Of a stretch of 64,000 nt of DNA, positions 1 through 9,581 are shown piece by piece (position 1 is the stretch's first letter; each line of letters opens with the position of its first letter). The stretch lies in assembly GCA_029785615.1 (NCBI GenBank), contig JAFLZH010000001.1, positions 289,044 through 353,043 on the forward strand, in the 5' to 3' direction. The stretch is from Nitrososphaerota archaeon (GTDB lineage: Archaea; Thermoproteota; Nitrososphaeria; Nitrososphaerales; Gagatemarchaeaceae). The notes under the pieces are model-generated. The model saw nothing but the letters and a program-made list of their open reading frames with translations, did no database searches and was not told where the DNA came from. The position numbers and the translations under genes were made by a program.

Positions 1-116
1 CTCTCCCTGCTCTTCTCCAGGTCTTCGACGGCCCGGAGCATCTCGTCGTACTGGTCCCGCTTGAAGTCGCGAGCGCTTACTACGTCCCTCCCGAGGAAGT
101 CCACGCTGGGGCCCAT
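1..116 (-). CDS. pyrB: Aspartate carbamoyltransferase catalytic subunit, N-terminal part (truncated by window edge)
   Basis: Reverse-strand reading from CAT at 114-116 gives MGPSVDFLGRDVVSARDFKRDQYDEMLRAVEDLEKSRE, resembling the PyrB N-terminus (GRDVxSxxDF); adjacent to carAB. Confidence 0.6.
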   Translation of the reverse strand, partial: MGPSVDFLGRDVVSARDFKRDQYDEMLRAVEDLEKSRE

Positions 117-300
117 CTATCTTACCCCCGCTTGAGGAAGGTTATTGATTGTTCCTCCCAGCGACCGACCTAAGAACCCTGTGAGAATTTTGAGCCCGCC
201 CTGTGTTTAGCCCCCGGAGCGATTTAAGGCTTCGACCTCGTCTGCAGGGCCACTTGGGAGGGAGACCGGAACCGGCCGGAAACCGAGATAAGCGGTCGCC

Positions 301-1338
301 ATGACCCGGGTGCCCTTGCTCCCCACAGAGTTCAGGCTGGTTGACTGGATTCTAGGGCGCTCAAAGGACGCAAAGTACAACCTCTCCAACAGCGGCCTCC
401 CCGAGCCCCCCCTCGCAGAGCTCGGGGTCGATACCTCATTCGAGGCGTTCAGCAAGGAGAAGGACGTCCACGAGAGGGTTCTGGCAGAGACCGTCGCGAG
501 GATCTATCGCGTCGAAGCAAAGAACGTGGTGGTGACCTCCGGCGCTTCGGAGGCGATCTTCCTTGCTTTCTCCGTCCTGGGCAAGGGGAGCGCCGTCGTC
601 CCCGTCCCCAACTACGAGCCCATGCTCTCCGTCCCCCGCTGGCTCGGGATGAAGGTCGGACACTCGCTCGACGGCGCGGTCCGTCCAGGCGCGGTCTATG
701 GCCTGACCGACCCGAACAACCCGACGGGCGCCAGGCTCGGGAGCGCCGCCCTGGACAGGCTCGGCGAGATCTCGAAGAAGGCGCCGGTCTTCGTGAACGA
801 AACCTACGGCGGCTTCGCCTTCGAGGAGCCCGCCACACTTCATTCGAGGCTGGATGATGTCGTCACATGCAGTTCTATGACCAAATTCTACGGCCTCGGC
901 CGGCTGAGGGTGGGATGGATGATAGCCGACGCCAAGAGGGCCGGTCTTCTGAGGAGGGGGAAGAAGCTGCTGAGCGGCCACGACTCCGAGTACAGCCTCT
1001 GGCTGGCGAGGCAGGTCCTGGAGAAGAGGGGGCCCTTCGTCGAAAGGGCGCGGAGGACCTACGAGGAGAACCTGGCGGCGGTCCGGAGGTTCGCCCGCAG
1101 AGGCCTCGGGGTGTCGGCGGAACTCTCCGGTGCCGCCCCCTTCCGCCTCTTCCGTTATGAGGGGGGTCCGAACTCGGTCTCCTTCGCGAAGGCCCTGCTG
1201 GCGCACCGCAGCGTCCTCGTCGGCCCCGGCGACTTCTTCGGGGCGCCAAGGTCGTTCAGGCTCTGCTTCACCTCGCCCAGAGACGAACTGGAGGCCGGGC
1301 TGGAAGAGCTCGCGGCGTTCCTGGGCGACCGGCGCTGA
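301..1338 (+). CDS. PLP-dependent aminotransferase class I/II
   Basis: 345 aa; SGASEAIFLAF, TDPNNPTGA and SSMTKFYGLGRLRVGW (PLP-lysine region) motifs. Confidence 0.85.
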   Translation: MTRVPLLPTEFRLVDWILGRSKDAKYNLSNSGLPEPPLAELGVDTSFEAFSKEKDVHERVLAETVARIYRVEAKNVVVTSGASEAIFLAFSVLGKGSAVVPVPNYEPMLSVPRWLGMKVGHSLDGAVRPGAVYGLTDPNNPTGARLGSAALDRLGEISKKAPVFVNETYGGFAFEEPATLHSRLDDVVTCSSMTKFYGLGRLRVGWMIADAKRAGLLRRGKKLLSGHDSEYSLWLARQVLEKRGPFVERARRTYEENLAAVRRFARRGLGVSAELSGAAPFRLFRYEGGPNSVSFAKALLAHRSVLVGPGDFFGAPRSFRLCFTSPRDELEAGLEELAAFLGDRR

Positions 1339-1417
1339 CGGACGGTCCGCGAGCCGGTGCACCCCGGAGGAACTCCAAACCCTTAAAAGCGAAACGAAGG
1401 AGGTTTCTCTTCTTAGA

Positions 1418-2584
1418 GTGCCTACTCCGAAAAGGGACGCGCTTCTTCTTCTCGAGGATGGTTCTACTTTCTTTGGTCAGGGCTTCGGGGCCGAAGCAGA
1501 CTCGGTGGGCGAGGTCGTCTTCAACACAGGCATGGTCGGCTACCTCGAGTCGATGACCGACCCCTCCTACGCGGGACAGATCCTCACGTTCACGTACCCG
1601 CTCATAGGAAACTACGGCGTCCCGCCGTACTCTGCCAGGGATGAGTTCGGCCTCCCGCGCTTCTTTGAGTCCGATTCCATCAAAGTGAGCGGGATCGTCG
1701 TCCAGGAGGCCTGCGACTCTCCAAGCCACTGGGCCTCGAAGAGGCCGCTGTCGAAGTGGATGGAGTCAGAGGGGATCCCGGGGATACAGGGGGTCGACAC
1801 CAGGGCCCTCGTCACGAAGCTCAGGGAGGCAGGTGTGATGATGGGGATCCTGGCCAGCGGCCCGGACGCGAAGGACAGGAGGATGCTCGCAGAGTTGCTC
1901 GCGAAGGCGAGCAGCTACTCCTCGCAGAACCTGGTGAAGCGGGTGTCGGTCTCCGGCCCCGTGGTCCATGGGGAGCCAGGCACGAGGGTCGTCGTCCTCG
2001 ACTGCGGGACAAAGCTCGGGATAGTGAGGAACCTGCTCAGGCGCGGATTCCAGGTGGTCCGCCTCCCCTACGACTCCTCATATTCGGCGGTCATGAAGTA
2101 CGACCCAGCGGGGGTCGTCGTCTGCAACGGCCCGGGGGACCCTAATCTACTGGCCGACACCGCGAAGTGCGTCGGCTCGCTCATAGACGGAGATGTCCCC
2201 GTCCTGGGGATCTGCCTCGGGGAGCAGGTGGTGGGGATGTCCCAGGGGGCCGAGACCTTCAAGCTGAAGTACGGTCACAGGGGGCAGAACAAGCCCTGCG
2301 TGGACCTCACCACCGGGAGGGGATACGTGACCAGCCAGAACCACGGCTACGCCATCTCGGAGAAGACCCTGAAGGGGACCGATCTCCGCCAGTGGTTCGT
2401 CAACGCAGACGACAAGACCATCGAAGGCGTCTTCCACGCTTCCAGGCCGTGCATGGCCGTCCAGTTCCATCCGGAGGCGACCCCGGGACCCTACGACACC
2501 CTCTTCGTATTCGACAGGTTCGCGGAGATGGCGCGGAGGGGAAGGCAGCCAAGAGGTGAAGAGCTTCGAAGCGTGAGAGCGTAA
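1418..2584 (+). CDS. carA: Carbamoyl-phosphate synthase small subunit
   Basis: LLLEDGSTFFGQGFGA, FNTGMVGYLESMTDPSYAGQI, glutaminase GICLGEQ and FHPEATPGP; listed ORF begins at 1130 but GTG at 1418 after GGAGGT fits the family start. Confidence 0.93.
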   Translation: MPTPKRDALLLLEDGSTFFGQGFGAEADSVGEVVFNTGMVGYLESMTDPSYAGQILTFTYPLIGNYGVPPYSARDEFGLPRFFESDSIKVSGIVVQEACDSPSHWASKRPLSKWMESEGIPGIQGVDTRALVTKLREAGVMMGILASGPDAKDRRMLAELLAKASSYSSQNLVKRVSVSGPVVHGEPGTRVVVLDCGTKLGIVRNLLRRGFQVVRLPYDSSYSAVMKYDPAGVVVCNGPGDPNLLADTAKCVGSLIDGDVPVLGICLGEQVVGMSQGAETFKLKYGHRGQNKPCVDLTTGRGYVTSQNHGYAISEKTLKGTDLRQWFVNADDKTIEGVFHASRPCMAVQFHPEATPGPYDTLFVFDRFAEMARRGRQPRGEELRSVRA

Positions 2585-5500
2585 AGAAAGTACTCGTAAT
2601 CGGGAGCGGCGCCATCAAGATCGGCGAAGCGGGGGAGTTCGACTACTCCGGGAGCCAGTGCCTGAAAGCGCTGAAGGAGGAGGGGGTCGACTCAGTCCTG
2701 GTCAACCCCAACATAGCTACGATACAGACCAGCTCGCAGTTCTCCGACCGCATCCACTTCGTCCCTGTGTCGGTCGACTCGGTCACCAGCGTCATCGAGA
2801 GGGAGCGGCCGGACGGCATCCTCCTCGGCTTCGGGGGCCAGACGGCCCTCAACTGCGGCATAGGCCTCTCCGAGTCCGGCGCCCTCGAAAGGTACGGGGT
2901 GAAGGTCCTCGGCACCCCCATCCGAGGGATCCAGCTTACCGAAGACAGGGACCTGTTCAAGAAGACCATGATCGGCTGCGACGTCCCCGTTCCGCGCAGC
3001 TTCGCCGTCTACTCCTTCGACGAGGCGAAGAAGGCGGCGGACGAGCTGGGCTTCCCTGTGATAATCCGGGTGGCCTACACCCTCGGGGGGAAGGGCGGCG
3101 GGGTCGCGAGGAACCTCCAGGAGCTCGCGCAGATAGTCGAGCGCGGCCTGAACAGCTCCCTCGCGCACCAGGTCCTGGTGGAGGAGTACCTCGGCGGGTG
3201 GAAGCAGATCGAGTACGAGATAATGCGCGACAGAGATGACAACAGCGTCATCATCTGCAACATGGAGAACATGCTCGGCATGCGCGTCCACACCGGGGAC
3301 AACATCGTGGTCGCCCCCTCCCAAACGCTCACCAACGCCGAGTATCACCTGCTCCGCACCGCCTCCCTCCGGGCAGCTCGGACCTGCGGCATCGTCGGGG
3401 AGTGCAACATCCAGTTCGCCCTCCACCCGGGCTCCGAGAGGTACGCCTCCATCGAGATCAACGCCCGGCTATCGAGGTCGTCGGCCCTCGCCTCCAAGGC
3501 GACCGGGTACCCCCTGGCCTACGTGGCAGCGAAGCTCGCCCTCGGCTACCACCTCACCGAGCTGAAGAACAGGGTGTCGGGGACCACCACCGCCCTCTTC
3601 GAGCCTTCCCTGGACTATCTGGTGGTGAAGATGCCCCGCTGGGACACGGTGAAGTTCGACGGAGCCGCCAGGGGGATCGGGACGTCGATGAAGTCAATCG
3701 GGGAGGTCATGGCTGTGGGGAGGGGCTTCGAGGAGGCCATCCAGAAGGCGGCCCGCATGGCCAACCCGCAACACGACGGCGTGGTCAGGAGAGGGAGCCC
3801 CCCCGCGCTCTCGGCAGCCCTGGGGATGCTCGAGCGCCCGTCCGATACCATCGCCTTCGACCTGGCGGAGGCGCTCCGCGCAGGGGCGGGGGAGAAGGAG
3901 GTCGCCGCCAAGAGCGAGGTGGACCCGTGGTTCGTAAGCAAGTACAAGAACGTCGTCGACTTCCACGCCTTCCTCGAGTCTCAACCCCCCGGCGCCGCCC
4001 CAAGCAAGGAGATCCTGACCAGGGCGAAGAAGCTCGGATTCTCCGACAGGCAGATCGGGGACCTCCTGGGGATCGGGGAGGACAGGGTGAGGGAGGCACG
4101 GGTGCGCATGGGGGTGACTCCTGTCACCAAGGTCATCGACACCCTCGCAGCCGAGTGGCCTTCCAGGACCAACTACCTCTACCAGACCTTCGACGCAGCG
4201 GTCGACGAGGCCCCTCCCACGTCCGGGCGTAAGGTGATGGTCCTCGGGGCGGGCCCCTACCGGATTGGGAGCTCGGTGGAGTTCGACTGGGGGACGATGA
4301 ACATGGCCTGGGCGCTGAAGGGGCTGGGCTACGAGGTCGTGGTGGTGAACTGCAACCCAGAGACCGTCTCGACCGACTTCGACATGAGCGACAGGCTCTA
4401 CTTCGAGGAGCTGACGGTCGAGAGGCTCCTCGCCATCTACGACAGGGAGAAGCCCGAAGGGATGGTCCTCTGCGTCGGCGGGCAGACCCCCAACGACCTC
4501 GCCGAGTCCCTTGAGAAGAGGGGGGTCACAATCCTGGGCACATCTTCGCAGTCCATAGAAACCGCCGAAGACAGGACCAAGTTCAGCGCCCTCCTGGACC
4601 GCCTGGGGATCCCGCAGCCGGCCTGGGGCTCCTTCCGCTCCCCCGCCGAGGCGGCGACCTTCTGCTCCAGGGTCGGGTACCCTGTGATCGTCAGGCCCTC
4701 CCACGTCCTCAGCGGCTCGGCCATGCGCGTCATCTGGGACCCCTCCGAGCTGGAGACCTACATCACGAAGGCGGCCATGGTGAACCCGGAGTACCCGGTG
4801 GTCGTCAGCGAGTTCGTCGAGGGGGCGCGGGAGGTCGAGGTCGACGCCGTGTCCGACGGGAAGAGCACGGTGATCGGGGCCATCATAGAGCACGTCCAGG
4901 ACGCGGGGATCCACTCCGGGGACGCGATCATGAGCATCCCCACGGTCTCCGTCGGCAAGGCCGCCAAGGAGAAGATAAGGGTCTACACGAGGAGCATCGC
5001 GAGGGAGCTGAAGGCGAGGGGCCCCCTCAACATCCAGTTCCTGGTCCGCGGGGCGTCGGTCTACGTCATAGAGTGCAACCTCCGTGCTTCGCGCTCCCTC
5101 CCCTACGTGTGCAAGGCGACCGGCGTAAACCTCATCGACGTCGTCGCCCCCGCGATCGAAGGCGGGACCTTGAAGAGGACGGCGGACGTCGAGGAGCCGA
5201 AACGCTTCGCCGTCAAGGCCCCCATGTTCTCCTTCCTGCAGATGGACGGGGCCGACCCCAAGCTCGGCGTCGAGATGCGCTCCACGGGAGAGGTCGCCTG
5301 CTTCGGCGACACGTTCCCAGAGGCGCTGTCGCAGGCCTTCCTGGCGACGGGGCACCGAATGCCCAAGAAGGGGGACCTGGGGATAATGCTCCTGGAGCCC
5401 TGGCAGGAGACCGCCGGGGTCAAGCCCCTGCTGTCGCGCCTCAGGGGGGAGGGGATAGAGATGCTTGAGCTCGACGAGCAGGCCCTGGACTCCAGGATGA

Positions 5501-5679
5501 CCGAAGTGATGGACCTCATAGCCGGCGGGAAGGTCTCCTTCGTGCTCTCGTTCAACGCAAACACCAACGTCGACTCCGAGCTGTTCCACAAGGTGAGGCG
5601 CAAGGCTGTCGACCTGCAGGTCCAGGTCATCTCCACCAAGGAGGAGGCCGAGGCCCTCCTCCTCTGCGTCGGAAGGTAG
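2560..5679 (+). CDS. carB: Carbamoyl-phosphate synthase large subunit (start unresolved)
   Basis: Duplicated ATP-grasp architecture. Conserved N-terminus ESVKKVLVIGSGAIKIGEAGEFDYSGSQCLKALKEEG lies upstream of the first canonical start (2767); open frame begins at 2560. Confidence 0.92.
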   Translation, partial: RASKRESVKKVLVIGSGAIKIGEAGEFDYSGSQCLKALKEEGVDSVLVNPNIATIQTSSQFSDRIHFVPVSVDSVTSVIERERPDGILLGFGGQTALNCGIGLSESGALERYGVKVLGTPIRGIQLTEDRDLFKKTMIGCDVPVPRSFAVYSFDEAKKAADELGFPVIIRVAYTLGGKGGGVARNLQELAQIVERGLNSSLAHQVLVEEYLGGWKQIEYEIMRDRDDNSVIICNMENMLGMRVHTGDNIVVAPSQTLTNAEYHLLRTASLRAARTCGIVGECNIQFALHPGSERYASIEINARLSRSSALASKATGYPLAYVAAKLALGYHLTELKNRVSGTTTALFEPSLDYLVVKMPRWDTVKFDGAARGIGTSMKSIGEVMAVGRGFEEAIQKAARMANPQHDGVVRRGSPPALSAALGMLERPSDTIAFDLAEALRAGAGEKEVAAKSEVDPWFVSKYKNVVDFHAFLESQPPGAAPSKEILTRAKKLGFSDRQIGDLLGIGEDRVREARVRMGVTPVTKVIDTLAAEWPSRTNYLYQTFDAAVDEAPPTSGRKVMVLGAGPYRIGSSVEFDWGTMNMAWALKGLGYEVVVVNCNPETVSTDFDMSDRLYFEELTVERLLAIYDREKPEGMVLCVGGQTPNDLAESLEKRGVTILGTSSQSIETAEDRTKFSALLDRLGIPQPAWGSFRSPAEAATFCSRVGYPVIVRPSHVLSGSAMRVIWDPSELETYITKAAMVNPEYPVVVSEFVEGAREVEVDAVSDGKSTVIGAIIEHVQDAGIHSGDAIMSIPTVSVGKAAKEKIRVYTRSIARELKARGPLNIQFLVRGASVYVIECNLRASRSLPYVCKATGVNLIDVVAPAIEGGTLKRTADVEEPKRFAVKAPMFSFLQMDGADPKLGVEMRSTGEVACFGDTFPEALSQAFLATGHRMPKKGDLGIMLLEPWQETAGVKPLLSRLRGEGIEMLELDEQALDSRMTEVMDLIAGGKVSFVLSFNANTNVDSELFHKVRRKAVDLQVQVISTKEEAEALLLCVGR

Positions 5680-5689
5680 GCGACCTCCC

Positions 5690-6211
5690 TTGGGGGGCGA
5701 TGAGCGCGTGGACCTCGTCGACGAGGGGGACTCGGTGGTGGGTACCTCCACCCTGGGCGAGTGCGTGAAGAGGGGGCTGCTGCACCGGGCCGTAGCCGTG
5801 GTCGTTTCGAGGTCGGACGGCAAGATCCTGCTGCAGCAGAGGAGCCGGGGAGACCTCTGGCAGCCAGGTATGTGGACGCTCTCCTGCACCGGCCACGTGA
5901 GGGAGGGGGAGACCTACGGTGAGGCCGCCGTCCGAGAGTTGGCCGAGGAGCTCGGGCTCCACTCAAGCGTCCTGGGCCTGGGGAAGTACCTGCTCCCGCC
6001 GATGAGGGAAGGGGGGCTCGTCGAGCGCGAGTGGGTGTCGCTCTTCGCCGCCTCGTCCGACGCCCCCACGCGGATCGATCCCGTAGAGCTGGAGTCGGTC
6101 AGAGAGTTCGACGGGCCGGGGCTGAACGCGATGATGGATTCAGGGGAGCTGACCCAGGACGGCGTCCTGCTGCTCCGCAAGTACCTGCGGCTCAGGCCTG
6201 GGCGAGGGTAG
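5690..6211 (+). CDS. NUDIX hydrolase, type-1 isopentenyl-diphosphate isomerase-like
   Basis: LHRAVAVVVSRSDGKILLQQRS and GHVREGETYGEAAVRELAEELG (Nudix box). Confidence 0.75.
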   Translation: MGGDERVDLVDEGDSVVGTSTLGECVKRGLLHRAVAVVVSRSDGKILLQQRSRGDLWQPGMWTLSCTGHVREGETYGEAAVRELAEELGLHSSVLGLGKYLLPPMREGGLVEREWVSLFAASSDAPTRIDPVELESVREFDGPGLNAMMDSGELTQDGVLLLRKYLRLRPGRG

Positions 6212-6252
6212 GCTCCGACGTCTTATTACGACGCCAGATTCGGCCCGACGCG

Positions 6253-6642
6253 TTGACCCCCCTCGAAGAAATCGGCTCCCACCTCGCAGGGACATCCAGG
6301 GCGATCGTAATTTCTGAGAAGGACGTGGATCTTAGGCCCTCGGCGCCGGACAATAGGCTCTTCCTCCTGAAGATTGGGGATGGCTCCCTCGCAGCGGGGG
6401 GGAGGGGGGGCGGCTTCGGCGAGAGGAAGGTCACAGCTGTGTTCTGCTATGGCAGGGCGGGAGGGGCCTGGTCGAAGCTATACGAGGCAGAAGGGGGGGA
6501 GGCCGAGGGGTTCGAAGTGCCGTACTACGTCGCCAGGCTCCCGATGACCCTGGCCGACGGGGAAGAGAGCATGGGCTACGGGGTCGTGGACCAAGAGCTG
6601 GTCGGGGACTTCCTGAGGAAGGCTGGCGTCTCCTCACCTTAA
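6253..6642 (+). CDS. Hypothetical protein
   Basis: In-frame portion of ORF 6031-6642 downstream of the NUDIX gene; TTG at 6253 gives a non-overlapping ORF. Confidence 0.5.
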   Translation: MTPLEEIGSHLAGTSRAIVISEKDVDLRPSAPDNRLFLLKIGDGSLAAGGRGGGFGERKVTAVFCYGRAGGAWSKLYEAEGGEAEGFEVPYYVARLPMTLADGEESMGYGVVDQELVGDFLRKAGVSSP

Positions 6643-6670
6643 ATAGAAAGCGCCGCCGGCCCGGACCAGA

Positions 6671-7564
6671 TTGAAGGTACTGGTGACGGGCGCCTCCGGG
6701 ATGGTCGGCCGGAACCTCGCGAGTTACTTCAAGGAGAAGGGGGTCGGGACCATCCCGACCGACCTCACCGGCTGGGAGTTGTCGGGGGACCTCCTGGACA
6801 GGGGCTTCGTGTTCGAAACACTGGCGTCGCAGGACTTCGACGCGATCGTCCATCTCGCGGCCATCACCGAGATCAAGAAGACCATCGAGGACCCCGGGCT
6901 CTGCTTCAGAGTCAACTGTTTCGGCACCCTGAACATGCTCGAGCTCGCAAAGAGGAAGGGGGTGAAGAGGATCATAGTAGCTTCCTCGGCCAATGTCTTC
7001 GGCGCCCCGAAGACCAACCCGGTGTCCGAGGAGTCACCCTTCGACCCTCGCGTCCCCTACGACTACTCGAAGGTCGCCAACGAGAACATGGCGATGGGGT
7101 TCTACAAGTCGGTGGGGCTCCCGGTGTCGATCACGCGAAGCTGGCTCCTCTTCGGCGAGTACGACCAGCCCACCAGGGCGACCATCAGGTTCATCCGTGC
7201 CTGCCTTAAGGACGAGCCTCTCACCCTGTACAACGGAGGGAAGGACACCACCTCCCCCTCCCATGCCGTCAACTACGCCAGGCTGGCGCTCTCTATCATC
7301 AACGACGACAAGGCGCTGGGCCAGGCGTTCAACTTCGGCGGCCTGGGGCCCGTCTCCATCAGGGAGCTGGCGGAGACCGTCAAGAAGCTGACCGGGTCGA
7401 AGTCGGAGCTCAAGCTCCTGCCGCCGAGGAGCGAGCTCGAGAAGGACCCTCAGATCAGCTACCCCACAATCAAGAAGGCGCAGACTCTGCTCGGCTACAC
7501 CCACGAGGTGACGCTGGAGCAGGGGCTGCAGCGGACCATCGACTGGGTGAAGAAGCAGGAGTAG
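6671..7564 (+). CDS. NAD-dependent epimerase/dehydratase (extended SDR)
   Basis: VLVTGASGMVGRNL Rossmann motif, YDYSK catalytic motif. Confidence 0.85.
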   Translation: MKVLVTGASGMVGRNLASYFKEKGVGTIPTDLTGWELSGDLLDRGFVFETLASQDFDAIVHLAAITEIKKTIEDPGLCFRVNCFGTLNMLELAKRKGVKRIIVASSANVFGAPKTNPVSEESPFDPRVPYDYSKVANENMAMGFYKSVGLPVSITRSWLLFGEYDQPTRATIRFIRACLKDEPLTLYNGGKDTTSPSHAVNYARLALSIINDDKALGQAFNFGGLGPVSIRELAETVKKLTGSKSELKLLPPRSELEKDPQISYPTIKKAQTLLGYTHEVTLEQGLQRTIDWVKKQE

Positions 7565-7883
7565 GGCGCAGGCCCGCCTGGCTTTGCTCAGCGAGGCTTC
7601 TTGGGGCTCAAGGGCGCAACCCACTCTGTGTTCGCCTGCCCTGGCATGTGCTCGTCAGCGGACCGCCGACTAGGCCACCGTTTACCGCAGATCTACGAAG
7701 CGGTCTTCATCTGGTCTCTGCGGCATGCCATCAAGGGCCTGGCATCGCACGGAGGTGCGTCCTGACGTTCCTGCCAGCATATGTGCTTCAACCTTGACGA
7801 TCCAACATTTCACCGCGCGTTCATGCTGTGTAACGCGGCCAGCGCCCCCATCGCGCGCGAGATGACTCGGCCGGGGTTCGAAC

Positions 7884-8195
7884 CTAGGATGTTAGGATAA
7901 GCTCTACCTTCACGTCATCGGGGATCCTCAGCTTCGTAATCTGCCTCATGGTCCTGTCGTCGGGCTGGACGTCGAGGATCCTCCTGTGGACCCTGAGCTG
8001 CCAGTGGTCGAAGGTGTGGCTCCCCTCCCCGGTCGGCGCCTTGCGGGTGGTTATCTTGAGCTTCTTTGTGGGGAGCGGCTGAGGGCCTCTCACCTTCACC
8101 CCGGTCTTGTCTGCGATCTCCCTGATGTCGCTGGCGACCTTCTCCAGCTCTGGGAGGTTGGTACTGGTGAGCTTGATCCTGGCGAACTGGGCCAT
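7884..8195 (-). CDS. rpsJ: 30S ribosomal protein S10 (uS10)
   Basis: 103 aa MAQFARIKLTSTNLPELEKVASDIREIADKTGVKVRGPQPLPTKKLKITTRKAPTGEGSHTFDHWQLRVHRRILDV. Confidence 0.95.
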   Translation of the reverse strand: MAQFARIKLTSTNLPELEKVASDIREIADKTGVKVRGPQPLPTKKLKITTRKAPTGEGSHTFDHWQLRVHRRILDVQPDDRTMRQITKLRIPDDVKVELILTS

Positions 8196-8260
8196 TTTCT
8201 TTCACCGGCGTCGAGGAACTCTATTTAGATGTTGCCGAGCCCGGCGATGGCGTACCCACG

Positions 8261-9076
8261 CTACCTGCGCTGGTCCCAGGAGTCGCCCGCGTATGCTCGC
8301 CTGACGGCCGGGACAGCTCCCAGCGCCTGCTCTGGGGTGTACCTGTGGGGGTTGAGCTCCAGACAGACGAGCACGTCCCTCCCGGACACCTGCTTCAACA
8401 GCGACCCGAGGGGGGCGGTCCCTCTCCCGGGGATCAGGTGGTCGTCCAGTTCGCCCGAGTTGTCGGTCAGGTGTATCTCTGTCAGGTCTCCCCCGAGCTC
8501 CCAGGCGATCTCAGCGGGGTCCTCGCCGCTCGCGTGGGCGTGGCCGCTGTCCAGGGTGACACCCGCCCCAGGGACCTTCTTCAAGATAGAGTAGAGGGAC
8601 TCCGGAGTGCTCGCCAGAGGGTAGTAGTACTTCGAGGCGCTCTTGGTCTGGTTCTCGACGTTGATGCTGACCCTCCCACCAGCCGCCCTGACCAGCCTCC
8701 GCAGCGTTGACGCCGCGCTGTCCTCGGCCAGAGACACCAGCGCCTCGTTGTGCACGCTCCCCGGATGGACGGTGACGACCCGCGCCCCCAGGAAGACGCA
8801 GTACTCCACGAACGACTCCAGGGTCTCAGCGATCGCGTCCTTCACCGGCTGGAACGGCGTCGCGGGGTTCAGGTCGGTGAACGGGGCGTGGGCGGTCACG
8901 ACCATGTCGTAGCTCGAAAGGGCGTCCCTGATCCCTTCCTTGCCGGCCCAGCTCGGGTAAGCGTGGGGAACCTCCCCCCAGAGCTCGATGTAGTCCAGCC
9001 CGGCCTCTCCGATGGCCCTTACCGCGGCGCCGGCTTCCAACCCAAGGAGCGACCACGTGCTGAGGCCCAGCCTCAA
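8261..9076 (-). CDS. Sugar phosphate isomerase/epimerase or endonuclease IV-like TIM barrel (AP_endonuc_2 fold)
   Basis: LRLGLSTWSLLG..., HAPFTDLNP, VTVHPGSV, NVENQ, TLDSGHAHASGED; TTG at about 9076 avoids overlap with the upstream gene. Confidence 0.75.
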   Translation of the reverse strand: MRLGLSTWSLLGLEAGAAVRAIGEAGLDYIELWGEVPHAYPSWAGKEGIRDALSSYDMVVTAHAPFTDLNPATPFQPVKDAIAETLESFVEYCVFLGARVVTVHPGSVHNEALVSLAEDSAASTLRRLVRAAGGRVSINVENQTKSASKYYYPLASTPESLYSILKKVPGAGVTLDSGHAHASGEDPAEIAWELGGDLTEIHLTDNSGELDDHLIPGRGTAPLGSLLKQVSGRDVLVCLELNPHRYTPEQALGAVPAVRRAYAGDSWDQRR

Positions 9077-9105
9077 CCTCCCCGACCCCCGCGAAGGACC
9101 AGCGC

Positions 9106-9531
9106 TCAGGACCCGGGCGAGCTTTCGGCCGCTCGGAGCCTCTTGACCAGTTCCTTGAGCATCGGGATCGCAACTTCGGGGTGCGCCTTTATGAGTCCCG
9201 CGAACCCCCAGGACGGGAGGACCCAGCACCTCGTCTGAGATAGCGCCACCACGTCCGCCGACCTCGGCTGCCCGTCTATGACCGACATCTCTCCGAAGAA
9301 CTGGCCCTTCTCCAGCACGGCCAGGGCCTTCTGCGCCTTCCTCACCTCCACCCTGCCGTCCAAGACCAGGTAGAACCCCACCCCCGACCCTTTCTCGCCT
9401 ACGACGACCTCTCCGGCTTTGAACGAGACCTCCTTCCCTTCCCTGGCGACCGCCTTGCGGCTCTTCTCGTCGAGGCCCTCGAAGAACGGCACCTCCGCTA
9501 TGAGGTCAACTGTGTCCGAAGAATCTCCCAT
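9106..9531 (-). CDS. Stand-alone cyclic nucleotide-binding (cNMP/CRP-like) domain protein
   Basis: FFEGLDEKSRKAVA, GEVVVGEKGSGVGFYLVLDGRVEV, GQFFGEMSVIDGQPRSADVVA = cNBD signature; no HTH. Confidence 0.85.
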   Translation of the reverse strand: MGDSSDTVDLIAEVPFFEGLDEKSRKAVAREGKEVSFKAGEVVVGEKGSGVGFYLVLDGRVEVRKAQKALAVLEKGQFFGEMSVIDGQPRSADVVALSQTRCWVLPSWGFAGLIKAHPEVAIPMLKELVKRLRAAESSPGS

Positions 9532-9581
9532 CCTGCTTCACGGACGCCTCCGCCGATTTAAACTCACCGAGCGCCGCCTGC

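Noticed and set aside
3694-5889. 731-aa reverse-strand ORF antisense to carB
   Set aside because: Typical high-GC shadow ORF (Arg/Leu/Gly/Asp/His-rich, no family motifs) opposite a clear carB
7862-7885. Possible tRNA at the rpsJ 3' end (TTCGAAC T-loop)
   Set aside because: T stem has a mismatch and no acceptor/D/anticodon arms can be built; kept only as a low-interest remnant hypothesis
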